The translations under genes and the position numbers were made by a program. Shown here piece after piece: positions 1 to 8,800 of a DNA stretch of 41,140 nucleotides. The notes beneath the pieces were generated by a model. The model made no database searches. It was not told where the DNA came from and saw nothing but the letters and a program-made list of their open reading frames with translations. The stretch is taken from positions 1 through 41,140 of the forward strand of contig JAAYIN010000055.1 in assembly GCA_012523405.1 (NCBI GenBank), written 5' to 3'. This stretch comes from Clostridiales bacterium (GTDB lineage Bacteria; Bacillota; Clostridia; Christensenellales; Aristaeellaceae). The number at the start of each line of letters is the position of its first letter. Position 1 is the stretch's first letter.

Positions 1-276
1 ACACTGGAAATGGTATGATTTCTGCATGGGGACACTCTCCTTTTTGGGAGGTACGCGGTTTTGTTGCAGAAACATTGTACCAGAAAGGGTTGAGTGTCTT
101 CAACTTTCATTTAACTTTACAATACGGCAAAAGGCATGTGGAGGGAGGGATGTTTTCTGTGCATATATCGTTAGTCAGTAGGTTGTTCTTACGACTTTGA
201 AATGTATGTTGTGGCGTGATTATATGCCGCAAATGTTGAATTATCATCAATTATCATGAATGCAAAGGATCTTTGC
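1..276. other. Left-edge segment without a convincing gene
   Basis: Two plus-strand frames stay open from the window edge, one to about 180 and one to 200. Neither reading resembles a family I recognise, and the ATG at 15 has no clear ribosome-binding site. The segment could hold the 3' end of a gene starting outside the window or be plain intergenic DNA. The promoter that begins at 277 shows that the next transcription unit starts after it. Confidence 0.3.
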
Positions 277-305
277 GTGACATCAAGGTAGTCCGCTCAT
301 ATAAT
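277..305 (+). promoter_or_regulatory. Sigma-A-type promoter for the 397/753 unit
   Basis: The -35 box GTGACA (277-282) and the -10 box TATAAT (300-305) are separated by 17 bases. Transcription would begin near 312, leaving a leader of about 85 bases before the ATG at 397. No terminator is visible between the genes at 397 and 753, so the promoter probably serves both. Confidence 0.6.
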
Positions 306-396
306 TGAGATACACAAGGTCAGTCAAAGCAAAGAAGACTGAGTGAACGGCACAAAAATCTAAGTTGCATTTGCAGATGCACAAGGAGGGGGGACT

Positions 397-684
397 ATGG
401 CTGCTTATCTAGGTTGGATACCGGCAGCGTTGCTGGTTGGCATGCTATTACTGCGTTGGCTCGGAAAAAAACGGTCAAAATTGCAGGTGCGTTTCAATGC
501 AATCAATAGCTTATGCGATAAAAGCTACACGGAAATCATCACCATTGTGAAAGCTTCGTCACAGTTGCTAGAGCACAGGGCGAATGGAGACATGCTAAGG
601 ACGTGGAGTGAGGGGGACTATTCCATCTCTCTTTTGTTTGATAGCGATGATCGCTGCCTTGGTGTGGAAGAAGAATGCATGTAA
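397..684 (+). CDS. Small membrane-anchored hypothetical protein
   Basis: A 95-residue protein with one hydrophobic N-terminal segment (about residues 4-20), followed by the basic stretch GKKRSK and a soluble tail of about 70 residues. This is the layout of a bitopic protein with its tail in the cytoplasm. The start is supported by AAGGAGGGGGG just upstream of ATG 397 and by the promoter at 277-305. The C-terminal part (YSISLLFDSDDRCLGVEEE) reads like one folded alpha/beta segment, but I do not recognise the family. The secreted repeat protein begins 68 bases downstream on the same strand, so the two are probably co-transcribed. The function is unknown. Confidence 0.55.
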   Translation: MAAYLGWIPAALLVGMLLLRWLGKKRSKLQVRFNAINSLCDKSYTEIITIVKASSQLLEHRANGDMLRTWSEGDYSISLLFDSDDRCLGVEEECM

Positions 685-752
685 TGCGGGTATTTATACC
701 CATGACTCTAGGTTCAATGGATTGAAAAATAAATATATGGAGGTTGTATTAA

Positions 753-2381
753 ATGAAGAGGATAATCAGTGTGATTCTATGCGCCATATTGATGCTGGGG
801 GTTTGTACTTCGGCATATGCATGGGGTGAAAGTGTAGAGGATCAGTATAATAAGGCAATTGGTTTGCTTAAGGATAGCCAATACTCAGAAGCTGCGGAAT
901 CATTTAGCGCTCTGGGCGGATATTGTGATGCTCCGCGTTATGAAATGTACTGCAAAGCTATTTTGGCCGCACAGGATGGTATGTACGGGACAGCAGTACA
1001 GAACCTAAGCAGCTTGAACGGCTTTTTTGATAGTGCGTTATTGGTAAGCTACTATAGCGCATTGAGCTATGAAACAGCGGAAGAATTTGAAAAAGCATCA
1101 ACACTCCTTCAAGAAATATCACTTTTCAAAGACAGTTCGCAGCGTCTTGAAAAATACCCCGAATTGATTCTGCAGCGTGATTACCGTATGGCGGATCAAA
1201 ACGAACAAGCCAACATGCTTGATACAGCGCTGGATGGTTTTCGCAGCCTTGGCAGCTATAGCGATAGTACCGAACGAGTGGAAATCATACTGGAGAAAAT
1301 CAACGAGCGTGATTATCAATCTGCGCTGACTTATGAAGAAAAAAGCGATTATGAAAATGCACTAGTTATCTTTAGTGCACTTGGGCATTATAGCGACAGT
1401 GCGGATCATGTCACATTCGTACGTGAAAAAATCAACGAGCGTGATTATCAAAAAGCAATTGGATACGAAGAACAAGGCGATTATGCATCAGCATACGATG
1501 GGTTTATAGCGCTGGGTTCTTATATGGATTGCGTGCAACGTGCCGCTGCTGTACAGCAGCGAGCCAATTATGCTAAAGGGATCGAGGCTATTAGCAGCGG
1601 AGCGTATTCCGAAGCTTATGAAATCTTTGGTGCGCTGGGTGACTATGAAGATAGCGTAGAAAAGAACTATGTACTAGGTGTCAGTAACTTTGCGTCGCTG
1701 AAAACCGTAGCAGAGGGTGTGGCGACATTCGAATTTCACAGTTCGTATGGATTGGTAAATCTCAATGAAAACACGATGATTGCACCGCAGTGGGAGTCAA
1801 TCGGCAAATTCGTTGATGGCTTGGCAGTAGCTACGAAAAACGAGATGTATGGCGTAGTGAATTTAAAGGGCGAAGTCATCATGAATTACGTCATGGAGGA
1901 TATCAGCGATTATCAAGACGGTATTTGCACTGTCGCTGTGGAAAATGAATCGTATAGTTCTTACCGTGATCCTTTCTATCTATATGGTCTCATGGACGCG
2001 AATGGTACATTGCTTGGTACACCGCAATGGGAAATCCTTGGTGATAGTAATAATAATTATTCTTCTTGGGCCAGTAGCGAGACGCCTATTTTCACGGAAG
2101 ATAGAATAATTGTTGGGAATGAAAATGGCTATGGTCTCATCAATCGCAAGGGTGAAATTGCTGTAGAAACAAAGTATAATGAAATAAGACCAATCTCAAA
2201 TGGATTATATGCTGTTAGCAATGGTGACAAATGGGGATTCATGGATGTGGATGGCGGGATTGTTATTCCGCTGAAGTATGACCGTGTGGTATCGTTTGCG
2301 GCGGACGGCTTTGCGGACGTTTGCTTCCAAGGCGAATGGCGAATTATTGATAAAGAGGACAATTTGATCTATTTCAAGTAA
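753..2381 (+). CDS. Secreted TPR-like / WG-repeat protein
   Basis: A 542-residue protein with a Sec signal peptide (basic MKRI, hydrophobic core, AYA-type cleavage site near residue 23). Residues 30-300 carry about seven degenerate repeats of 36-40 residues that share Y..A......Y..A...F..LG.Y.DS. They resemble tetratricopeptide/Sel1-like helical pairs, and two neighbouring copies keep the identical string INERDYQ. Residues 325-540 hold about four WG-type beta repeats (YGLVNLNE, YGVVNLKG, YGLINRKG, WGFMDVDGG). GGAGG precedes ATG 753. The architecture suggests an extracytoplasmic scaffold or binding protein; no catalytic motif is visible. The gene seems more AT-rich than its neighbours and is followed by palindromic DNA, which is compatible with acquisition. 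Confidence 0.8.
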   Translation: MKRIISVILCAILMLGVCTSAYAWGESVEDQYNKAIGLLKDSQYSEAAESFSALGGYCDAPRYEMYCKAILAAQDGMYGTAVQNLSSLNGFFDSALLVSYYSALSYETAEEFEKASTLLQEISLFKDSSQRLEKYPELILQRDYRMADQNEQANMLDTALDGFRSLGSYSDSTERVEIILEKINERDYQSALTYEEKSDYENALVIFSALGHYSDSADHVTFVREKINERDYQKAIGYEEQGDYASAYDGFIALGSYMDCVQRAAAVQQRANYAKGIEAISSGAYSEAYEIFGALGDYEDSVEKNYVLGVSNFASLKTVAEGVATFEFHSSYGLVNLNENTMIAPQWESIGKFVDGLAVATKNEMYGVVNLKGEVIMNYVMEDISDYQDGICTVAVENESYSSYRDPFYLYGLMDANGTLLGTPQWEILGDSNNNYSSWASSETPIFTEDRIIVGNENGYGLINRKGEIAVETKYNEIRPISNGLYAVSNGDKWGFMDVDGGIVIPLKYDRVVSFAADGFADVCFQGEWRIIDKEDNLIYFK

Positions 2382-2392
2382 TGGCCATATAC

Positions 2393-2440
2393 GTCTCTTT
2401 CGATGTCATGTTGCGAGCTGGACATGACATTGAAAGAGAC
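2393..2440. repeat. Long inverted repeat (19-bp arms)
   Basis: The arms 2393-2411 and 2422-2440 are complementary over 19 positions with one mismatch, around a 10-base loop. It starts 11 bases after the stop codon of the WG-repeat gene. Neither strand has a T-run after the stem, so it is not a standard intrinsic terminator. It may still block or process the transcript end, or be a mobile palindrome. Confidence 0.7.
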
Positions 2441-2474
2441 CATAAATTGCAAAAAAGAGGTTGACCCCTATTAT

Positions 2475-2532
2475 GAACAGCACCTCAATTGTTTTCAGTA
2501 GATCATACTGTTTAGCAATTGGGGTGCTGTTC
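2475..2532. repeat. Second long inverted repeat with nested stem
   Basis: The arms gaacagcacctcaattg (2475-2491) and caattggggtgctgttc (2516-2532) pair over 17 positions with one mismatch. The loop contains a second stem, cagta/tactg, around gatca. The arm sequence resembles, from memory, the ends of IS3-family elements in Firmicutes, so an insertion-sequence remnant or MITE is possible. No transposase is present. Confidence 0.65.
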
Positions 2533-2704
2533 ACTTGGTATTCAAATATGTAAAGGAAAGGAGATTGACGTATCATTTCTCTACACATAATAGGATATTA
2601 TATGGTCACACGTTTGGATCACACATTCGATTTTGCTAAAAGTGGCATAAGGCGATAAGTCACACTCGATTCACACGCTTGTCATGCGGCTGAACCTCAA
2701 CATG

Positions 2705-2739
2705 CAAAAAAGCCGACCCCCATATAGAGGATCGGCTTC
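2705..2739 (-). terminator. Intrinsic terminator of the rubrerythrin gene
   Basis: Read on the minus strand, a GC-rich stem (gaagccgatcc pairing with gggggtcggcttt, with one mismatch) is followed by a run of T. It lies about 17 bases after the stop codon of the rubrerythrin gene. Confidence 0.85.
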
Positions 2740-2755
2740 ATTAATATACAGTCTA

Positions 2756-3295
2756 TTAACCGAAATACCGCTTGAGCAGACCATCAAAGCCCTTGCCGTG
2801 ACGAGCTTCGTCCTTGCACATTTCATGCACGGTGTCATGGATTGCGTCAAGATTTAGCTCCTTGGCCAAGGTGGCAAGTTCTTTCTTGCCGGCGGTTGCG
2901 CCCCACTCGGCTTCTGCGCGAAGCTCAAGGTTCTTCTTGGTGGAAGGGGTAACAACTTCGCCTAGCAGCTCTGCAAACTTAGCTGCATGCTCTGCTTCTT
3001 CCCATGCATAACGCTTGAAAGCTTCTGCTACTTCAGGATAACCATCGCGGTCAGCCTGGCGGCTCATGGCCAAATACATGCCAACTTCGGTGCACTCGCC
3101 GGTGAAGTTTTGGCGAAGACCTTCTAGGATGCGCTCATCAACGCCTTCTGCAACACCAACGCGGTGCTCGTCAGCATAGGACTTATCGTCGCCCATCACG
3201 TCAAACTTGGTCTTGGGTGCCTTGCATTGGGGGCAAAAATCGGGAGCCTCGGGTCCTTCGTGTACATAACCGCAAACCTTGCAAATCCATTTCAT
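2756..3295 (-). CDS. rbr: Rubrerythrin (N-terminal rubredoxin type)
   Basis: A 179-residue non-haem iron protein that reduces hydrogen peroxide in the cytoplasm of anaerobes. The N-terminus is a rubredoxin domain with two CxxC knuckles (CKVCGY at 5-10, CPQCK at 21-25). Residues from about 50 form a ferritin-like four-helix bundle with the di-iron glutamates and histidines expected of the family ([41 protein letters not shown]). The rubredoxin-first order is that of reverse rubrerythrins. The start is fixed by AAGGAGG upstream of the ATG. The gene is monocistronic, with its own terminator and a candidate promoter next to a perfect inverted repeat. The family assignment is firm; the electron donor is not shown by the sequence. 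Confidence 0.95.
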   Translation of the reverse strand: MKWICKVCGYVHEGPEAPDFCPQCKAPKTKFDVMGDDKSYADEHRVGVAEGVDERILEGLRQNFTGECTEVGMYLAMSRQADRDGYPEVAEAFKRYAWEEAEHAAKFAELLGEVVTPSTKKNLELRAEAEWGATAGKKELATLAKELNLDAIHDTVHEMCKDEARHGKGFDGLLKRYFG

Positions 3296-3357
3296 ATAAA
3301 TTTCCTCCTTGTGGAATCTTTATTATTGTTGAGTTAGTGTGTGTTGCTTACAATTAT

Positions 3358-3386
3358 GTTATACCCCAGTTTGTGGGAGAGTGAAA
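3358..3386 (-). promoter_or_regulatory. Candidate promoter of rubrerythrin
   Basis: On the minus strand, TTTCAC (3381-3386) and TATAAC (3358-3363) are 17 bases apart. The -35 box is weak. Directly upstream lies the inverted repeat at 3387-3418, so activator-dependent or repressor-controlled use is plausible. Confidence 0.4.
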
Positions 3387-3418
3387 CAAGTATTTTAATA
3401 TTTCTATCAAAATACTTG
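3387..3418. repeat. Perfect 10-bp inverted repeat next to the rbr promoter
   Basis: caagtatttt (3387-3396) and aaaatacttg (3409-3418) are exact reverse complements, 12 bases apart, and abut the proposed -35 box of the rubrerythrin gene. There is no T-run beyond what the arms contain, and thrC has its own terminator further on. A regulator-binding site is the likelier reading. Confidence 0.5.
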
Positions 3419-3424
3419 AAATAA

Positions 3425-3461
3425 AAAACCTTGCTGCCGATTTCAGCGGCAACAAGGTTTT
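3425..3461 (-). terminator. Intrinsic terminator of thrC
   Basis: The minus-strand stem aaaaccttgttgccg / cggcagcaaggtttt (one mismatched pair) is followed by more T residues, 19 bases after the thrC stop codon. Confidence 0.88.
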
Positions 3462-3479
3462 GTAATTAGTCTATGTTTG

Positions 3480-4976
3480 CTATTTCTTTAGCTGTGCAAG
3501 TAGAGCCGTTTCCATATCGTCCTTTTCGCAAACAATCTGGCTGCGAATGGGAAGATCGTGCAGCTCAGCGATTTGCTTTGGAATCGGTACGCCGGAAATC
3601 TCTTCGAGCTTCTTGGCACAATCAAATGCATCAAGGCCTTTGACTGCCTCGTCTCCCAGCAAGCTGCGAACGACATCCTCAGCGAACTTGTAGGGGCTGG
3701 CGGTTGCGATCAAAACAGCGGGCGTATGGTCGTTTGTGGCATCTCTGTACTTCTCGAGCACATAGGAAGCAACTGCAGTATGCGGATCCAAGACGTAGCG
3801 GTTGCGCTCGTGGATGAGCTTGATCTCGTCGCTTGTCATGGTGTCGTCTGCAAAGTCAGCCCAGAAGGTCTTTTGCAGATCGGAGAGCCTTTGTGCACCA
3901 ATGGAGAAGCTGCCGCAGTCGGTAAGCTGCTCCATCCATGTTTTCACCAGCGAAGAATCGCGATCTGCACTCTCATAGAGCAAACGCTCAAGGTTTGAGG
4001 AGATCAGGATGTCCATGCTGGGGGACATGGTCTTAAAGAATGTACGGTGGGTGTAATATGTGCCATCGGTGAAGAAATCGGAAAGCACATTGTTGCGGTT
4101 GCTGGCACAGATCAAGCGGTTAATGGGCAGTCCCATCTGCTTGGCATAGTAGCCGGCAAGGATATCGCCAAAGTTGCCTGTAGGCACAACGAAGTTAATG
4201 GACTGACCCATGCGGATCACGCCGCGTTGAACAAGGTTTGTGTAGGCGGTGAAATAGTAGACGACCTGTGGAGCAAGGCGACCAAAATTGATGGAGTTTG
4301 CGGAGGAAGGCAAGCAGCCCATCTCGTCCATTTTCGTGTGGAAGTCTGCGTCGTTAAAGAGCTTTTTGACACCTGTTTGGGTGTCGTCAAAATTCCCCTT
4401 CACGGCAATTACATGCGTGTTGCCGCCGCCGGTTGTATTCATTTGCAGTTCCTGTACCTTGCTTACGCCGTCTGCTGGATAAAATACTGAGCAGCTGGTG
4501 CCGGGAACATCTTTGAAGCCTTCAAGGGCAGCCTTGCCCGTGTCTCCGCTTGTTGCAACAACGATGCTGACCTCGCGCTTTTCTTCGTTCTTCTCTGCGG
4601 CAAGGCGGATGAGATGGGGCAGGAGATTGAGGGCAATGTCCTTGAATGCGAGCGTAGGACCGTGGAATAGCTCCATCACATAGGTATTGTCGGATAGATG
4701 GCGAACAGGCGCAATGTCTTCATGGTCAAAAGCGTCTGCACTGTATGCAGAATTCACAGCTTCTTCGATTTCTGCAATCGAATAGTCCTCTAAAAAGTCG
4801 CGCAGAATTCTTGCTGCTTGGTTTTGATAGCTAGTGCCGCAAAGCGCAGCAAGGCGCTCTGGAGAGAGCTGAGGAAACATGCTTGGAACATATAATCCAC
4901 CGTCTTTTGCGAGTCCCCATAGAATGGATTGAGAGGCAGTGACACATGCGCCGCCGCGCGTTGAGAAGAAGGACAT
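3480..4976 (-). CDS. thrC: Threonine synthase
   Basis: A PLP enzyme that converts O-phosphohomoserine to L-threonine, the last step of threonine biosynthesis. The 498 residues match the long form of the family. The N-terminus MSFFSTRGG is typical, HGPTLAFKD at about 106-113 carries the PLP lysine (K112), and ATSGDTGKAA and PTGNFGD form the phosphate and cofactor loops. Three in-frame starts are possible: GTG 4985, ATG 4982 and ATG 4976. AGGAG sits 4 bases from 4982 and 10 from 4976, and family N-termini fit 4976 best. The gene stands alone with its own promoter and terminator; hom and thrB are not adjacent. No T-box or attenuator is visible in the short leader. Confidence 0.95.
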   Translation of the reverse strand: MSFFSTRGGACVTASQSILWGLAKDGGLYVPSMFPQLSPERLAALCGTSYQNQAARILRDFLEDYSIAEIEEAVNSAYSADAFDHEDIAPVRHLSDNTYVMELFHGPTLAFKDIALNLLPHLIRLAAEKNEEKREVSIVVATSGDTGKAALEGFKDVPGTSCSVFYPADGVSKVQELQMNTTGGGNTHVIAVKGNFDDTQTGVKKLFNDADFHTKMDEMGCLPSSANSINFGRLAPQVVYYFTAYTNLVQRGVIRMGQSINFVVPTGNFGDILAGYYAKQMGLPINRLICASNRNNVLSDFFTDGTYYTHRTFFKTMSPSMDILISSNLERLLYESADRDSSLVKTWMEQLTDCGSFSIGAQRLSDLQKTFWADFADDTMTSDEIKLIHERNRYVLDPHTAVASYVLEKYRDATNDHTPAVLIATASPYKFAEDVVRSLLGDEAVKGLDAFDCAKKLEEISGVPIPKQIAELHDLPIRSQIVCEKDDMETALLAQLKK

Positions 4977-5013
4977 GTCCATCACACTCCTAATATATAG
5001 TCATTACAATGCT

Positions 5014-5042
5014 ATGATACACGCTTTTTGGCTGGGTGTAAA
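5014..5042 (-). promoter_or_regulatory. Promoter of thrC
   Basis: On the minus strand TTTACA (5037-5042) and TATCAT (5014-5019) are 17 bases apart, giving a leader of only about 30 bases before the thrC start. Confidence 0.6.
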
Positions 5043-5106
5043 GCAATGATCACATTTTTATCCAAACTTTGCCTAAAATACGATTTGGCTTGAAAAATGG
5101 TGAATA

Positions 5107-5136
5107 AAAAGCGAAGGGAAATCAACCCTCCGCTTA
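5107..5136 (-). terminator. Intrinsic terminator of the P-loop gene
   Basis: The minus-strand stem aagcggaggg / cccttcgctt (one mismatched pair) is followed by a T-run. It lies about 55 bases after the stop of the gene at 5192-5602. Confidence 0.8.
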
Positions 5137-5191
5137 TTATTTGAATCATTTTGAGCACATGTAGAAAACGAGAACCGGTTCCTAGAACATG

Positions 5192-5602
5192 TTAGATGAC
5201 ATACTTTTGAATGAAATCAGGCAGTTCGTCTACACCAGCGCTGACGGACAACACAAAATCAACGCTATGCTTTTCGCTGATGGTCTCCATGCGCTTAAAC
5301 AGCCATTCGGTCGTAGCTAGTTCGGTTTTGATAAGTTTTTTGAATGCATCAACGAAGATTAGACCGACGTCGAAATTCTGAGCCACTGCACCGCAGAGGA
5401 AGCCCATGAACATATGATCACTTAGCAGATCATATTCTCCTGCGTTGATGAATCGTACTTCATGGCGAAGATCAAACATATAACGGTTGTCATCGTCAAT
5501 GAAAACGATGTCGTGATGACTTTCCTGAGTGGCCTTGTTAGCCATGTCGATGATACGCTTGGTTTTACCCGAGCCTTTTTTTCCGGCAATCACCTGAATC
5601 AA
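5192..5602 (-). CDS. Small P-loop NTPase-like protein
   Basis: A 136-residue protein with a clear Walker A motif (GKKGSGKT, residues 7-14) and a short acidic strand end, IVFIDDD, near residue 35. LIFVDAF at about 81-87 could serve as Walker B. There are no membrane segments. The start is TTG at 5602, supported by AAGGAGG eight bases upstream; no ATG in this frame fits that ribosome-binding site. I recall comparable short P-loop proteins in Clostridia that carry uninformative names, and I do not know their role. It has its own promoter and terminator. It occupies the position just downstream of addB where addA would usually be, but it is far too small to be a helicase-nuclease. Confidence 0.8.
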   Translation of the reverse strand: MIQVIAGKKGSGKTKRIIDMANKATQESHHDIVFIDDDNRYMFDLRHEVRFINAGEYDLLSDHMFMGFLCGAVAQNFDVGLIFVDAFKKLIKTELATTEWLFKRMETISEKHSVDFVLSVSAGVDELPDFIQKYVI

Positions 5603-5711
5603 TGGTAACGCCTCCTTAAATATTGTTTTGTTTTATGAATAGTATGGGTATGCGTTAATAATGAAATTGCGTTTCTTATTATGCATCACACTCATGCTAT
5701 CGTCCACATTT

Positions 5712-5740
5712 ATTATACATGATCAGTTTCATAATAGCAA
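5712..5740 (-). promoter_or_regulatory. Promoter of the P-loop gene
   Basis: On the minus strand TTGCTA (5735-5740) and a perfect TATAAT (5712-5717) are 17 bases apart. The leader of about 100 bases ends at the TTG start at 5602. Confidence 0.6.
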
Positions 5741-5809
5741 CGTTTTTTGTTAGTAAAATGTGAACAACGCGTTAATTAAGTAAATCAAAGCGGTGAACAG
5801 TAAGGATTA

Positions 5810-8800
5810 TCAAGGCTTTGAGAGCTCGCGGCGCAGGTCGTCCATGTTCATTTTGGGGACTTCGCGCAAGGGTGCATCGGGCGAATTGGCGTCAAAATGA
5901 CAAATTGCGCGGAAGTCGCAATAGGTGCATGAAACCATGTCTTGATTGCGTGTGGGGAGGATTTCATTCTTGCCGCCAAAGAGGTCGTCGGCAAGTGAGG
6001 TCGCGACTGAGCGCGCGTGGGCAAGGAGCGAGGTAAACTGATCCATGTCAAGGGCTTTGGCTGTTTTGAGGATGCCGCCTGATTTTTGGTGGACGGAGGG
6101 GAGCACCCATTTGACTTCGCCGGAGTCGGCAGCGTTTAGGATTTCCACATCGGATAATGTGATGCCGCGCAATTGGAATACCTCGCGCAGCTTGCCCTCA
6201 ACGATGGGTGCCAGATCCGTTTTGCTTTCGATGAGCGGATCGGCAACATAGAAGTAGAATGCGCCTGCTGGCTTGCTGTTTGGCACGGCAGCAACGCATA
6301 CGTCAAGGTAGAGCAGCAGCTGCAGCTGCAATCCCCACCATGTGCGCGCAGCATCTAGGCTTTGCTGGGAGGACTTGTAGTCAATTACGCGAAGGTAGAC
6401 AGCATCCGCGGAATCATATCGGTCGATGCGGTCGATTCTGCCTCTGAGCATGATTTCCTTGCCGTCCGCCAGTGATAAAACAATGGGGGGCATGCCTCCT
6501 TCATAGCCAAAGGAAGCCTCGGTTTGATATAGCGTGAAGCTTCCGGAGGCGAGCTGCTTTGTGATGGTGACGGCGGCTTTGCGAATCGCATTCTTGGCAA
6601 GTTCAAAGCGTGCTTGGCTGCGCTCGCCATCGCCCATAGGTCCTGTGAGCAGCTCCTTGATCAGCGGCTCGATGGCCTCGTCTGCCATCTGCGTGATATC
6701 TTCGGTCGATAGATGTGGAAAACTCTCGTTTTTCTTTGCGAGCTTGCTGAAATTGTTGAGGCTTGCATGATAGAAGGTACCCGTTTCGATGGGGTCGATC
6801 TTCCATTCCCGAAGAATCTCAGGACGCAAACCATAACTCACAAAATGCTTGAAGGGGCAGTCAGCAAACTGCTCAAGGCGGCTGACCGACAGCGCTTCAT
6901 CGCCAAAGAGCGCTCTGGCCTGCGCAGGGGCGAGGGGCTGAGCACTTCCGTCAAAGTCAAGCGCACGCAATAAATGCATGGCAGTCGAGGCAGTGGTGGG
7001 GCTTTGCTGGAGCTTGTGCAAAATGCCCTTCCAGTGATCGGATAATCCGTTGATGAGTGCGCCGTCTTGATAAGCGCGCAGCAACAAGCTGAGCTGCGCA
7101 AGTGCCTGCGGGGAGGAAAGCGGTAGGTCCTCAGCAGATACGGGAGACTGGGGCAAGCCGCTGAAAATCCGTGTTTGCAGCGTGTTAAGCAGCGCAACAG
7201 GGCGCAGGGCTGTGCCGTCGGGCGCGGTTTTGGCAAAGCTTAAGAATAGCCGCTGTTTTGGAAGCGTCATCGCGCGCTTGATATCGAGTTTGGCAAACAG
7301 CGCTCTGCTGTCGTCCGTCAGTCCAAGGAAACAACCCGTGTCCGTTTGGGCTTTGGCGCGTTCCTCAGGGGTGAGCAGGCTTTGGCTGTCACGGGCGAGA
7401 ATGCCGTCGCTGAGTCCCAACAGGAATACTGCATCCACATCCTCAGCCAGAGAATGCCCGAGCGTTCCCGCATGCAGCATGCCAGTTGCAGGGGGGAGAG
7501 CGGCGAGCGAAAGGGCGGAAAATCCGCATTCAAGCCGCGATGCAATATGCTTGAGCGGTATGCGAGCGCCATCTCCAAGCCTTGACAGCTGATCAAATAG
7601 GGCAAGAATCGCTTGCCATACCTGACTGTTTTGGTTGGCACGCACTTGAAGACCGTTTTCAAGCAGCTTTTCTTCTTCCTGCTTGAGCGTTTCATATGCG
7701 TCTATGTCCGTGAGAAGACCAAAGGCAGCGGTCATAGAAGAGACGGTATCTCGCGCTGCAACCAAATCTGCTCTGGCGCGAATAAGCGGTTCAATGAGGC
7801 GCAGCCTGAATGCCTCGCATCGGACTTGCTCCTCCTCTTTTCCTTTTGTGAAAGGGACAAGCCAACGCTGACGGTTGATGCCATATTGGTATGCGTAGTT
7901 TTCAAGCTCGCATCCCTCCTCAAACGTGAGGGGTGCATATCCGCTTTTGATCATGCTAAGCACGTCCTGATTGCGGTAACCATCAGCGATTGCATGAAGG
8001 GCAGACAGCAAATAGCGAATCAAGCCGTGGGAGGTCGCGGGCAATTTCTGGTCTGTATAAAAAGGAATGCCGCTGTCGGTCAGTGCGGCGGTTGCAGCGA
8101 ATTCATAGCCGTTGGTGTCGGGATATAAGACGGCAATGCGCTCAATATCGACGCCCTGCGAGAGCAGCCATAGCACATGGCGCGTCATGGTCGTCGCTTC
8201 TTCAAAGGGGGTCATGCCGCTAAAGAGAAAGACATGATCCTGCAGCTCGGGCATTTGCTTTGGGGTAAATGAAAATAGCATATGATCGATATGCCGAATA
8301 GGCGCTGCATGCTCCAGCTCTTCCTTTGGAAGGATCACGCGCGCTACCTTGATCCCTCGCTCTAGTAGCATATCGGTGAAGCGGCCAATGCCTTGGCGAA
8401 TGGGCAAAAATAGTTCGGCATCCGCTGCGGGTTCGTCATCGCATAGGAGCGCTACGGTGAGGCTTTTAGCGATTGGTGCAGCAGCACAGAGCAGGCTCAT
8501 CATATGCTCGGGAAGCGTATCAAAGCCGTAGACATACATATGCTGATCGCTCAGGTATTTGCTTTGCTCCAGCTTACCGGCTACGTATTCAAGCTGATCT
8601 TCGCTGTCTGAGAATCGATCCTTGAGCACGGTGCGGTACTGCGCGAATATCTTGCTCAGGTCAGCAAACTTTTCTTTCTGTGCATTGCTTTGGAGTGTGG
8701 CGGCGTACTCATCCAGCGTTTCGGGATCCATGCCGCCTCGTTTCATATCGGTGATCAAAGCGGTGATCTTCTCCACAAAACCCTGTCTGTGGGCAATCGA

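Larger units (their letters stand above)
2382..2755. other. Gene-free spacer with palindromes
   Basis: This 374-base stretch between the convergent repeat-protein and rubrerythrin genes holds two long inverted repeats (2393-2440 and 2475-2532), four copies of TCACAC (2606, 2619, 2660, 2671) and the rubrerythrin terminator (2705-2739). I see no supported reading frame. A TTG after AAAGGAG near 2562 opens only about 24 codons and was not accepted. Confidence 0.7.

Noticed and set aside
15-200. Short open frame at the left edge
   Set aside because: No ribosome-binding site, no recognisable protein, and a second frame is equally open; kept only as an unassigned segment.
2393-2440. Intrinsic terminator for the WG-repeat gene
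   Set aside because: The stem is strong, but no T-run follows on either strand, so it was listed as an inverted repeat.
7613-8128. 171-codon plus-strand open frame inside addB
   Set aside because: Antisense shadow of a long coding region; the addB reading is conserved throughout and the shadow has no start signals.
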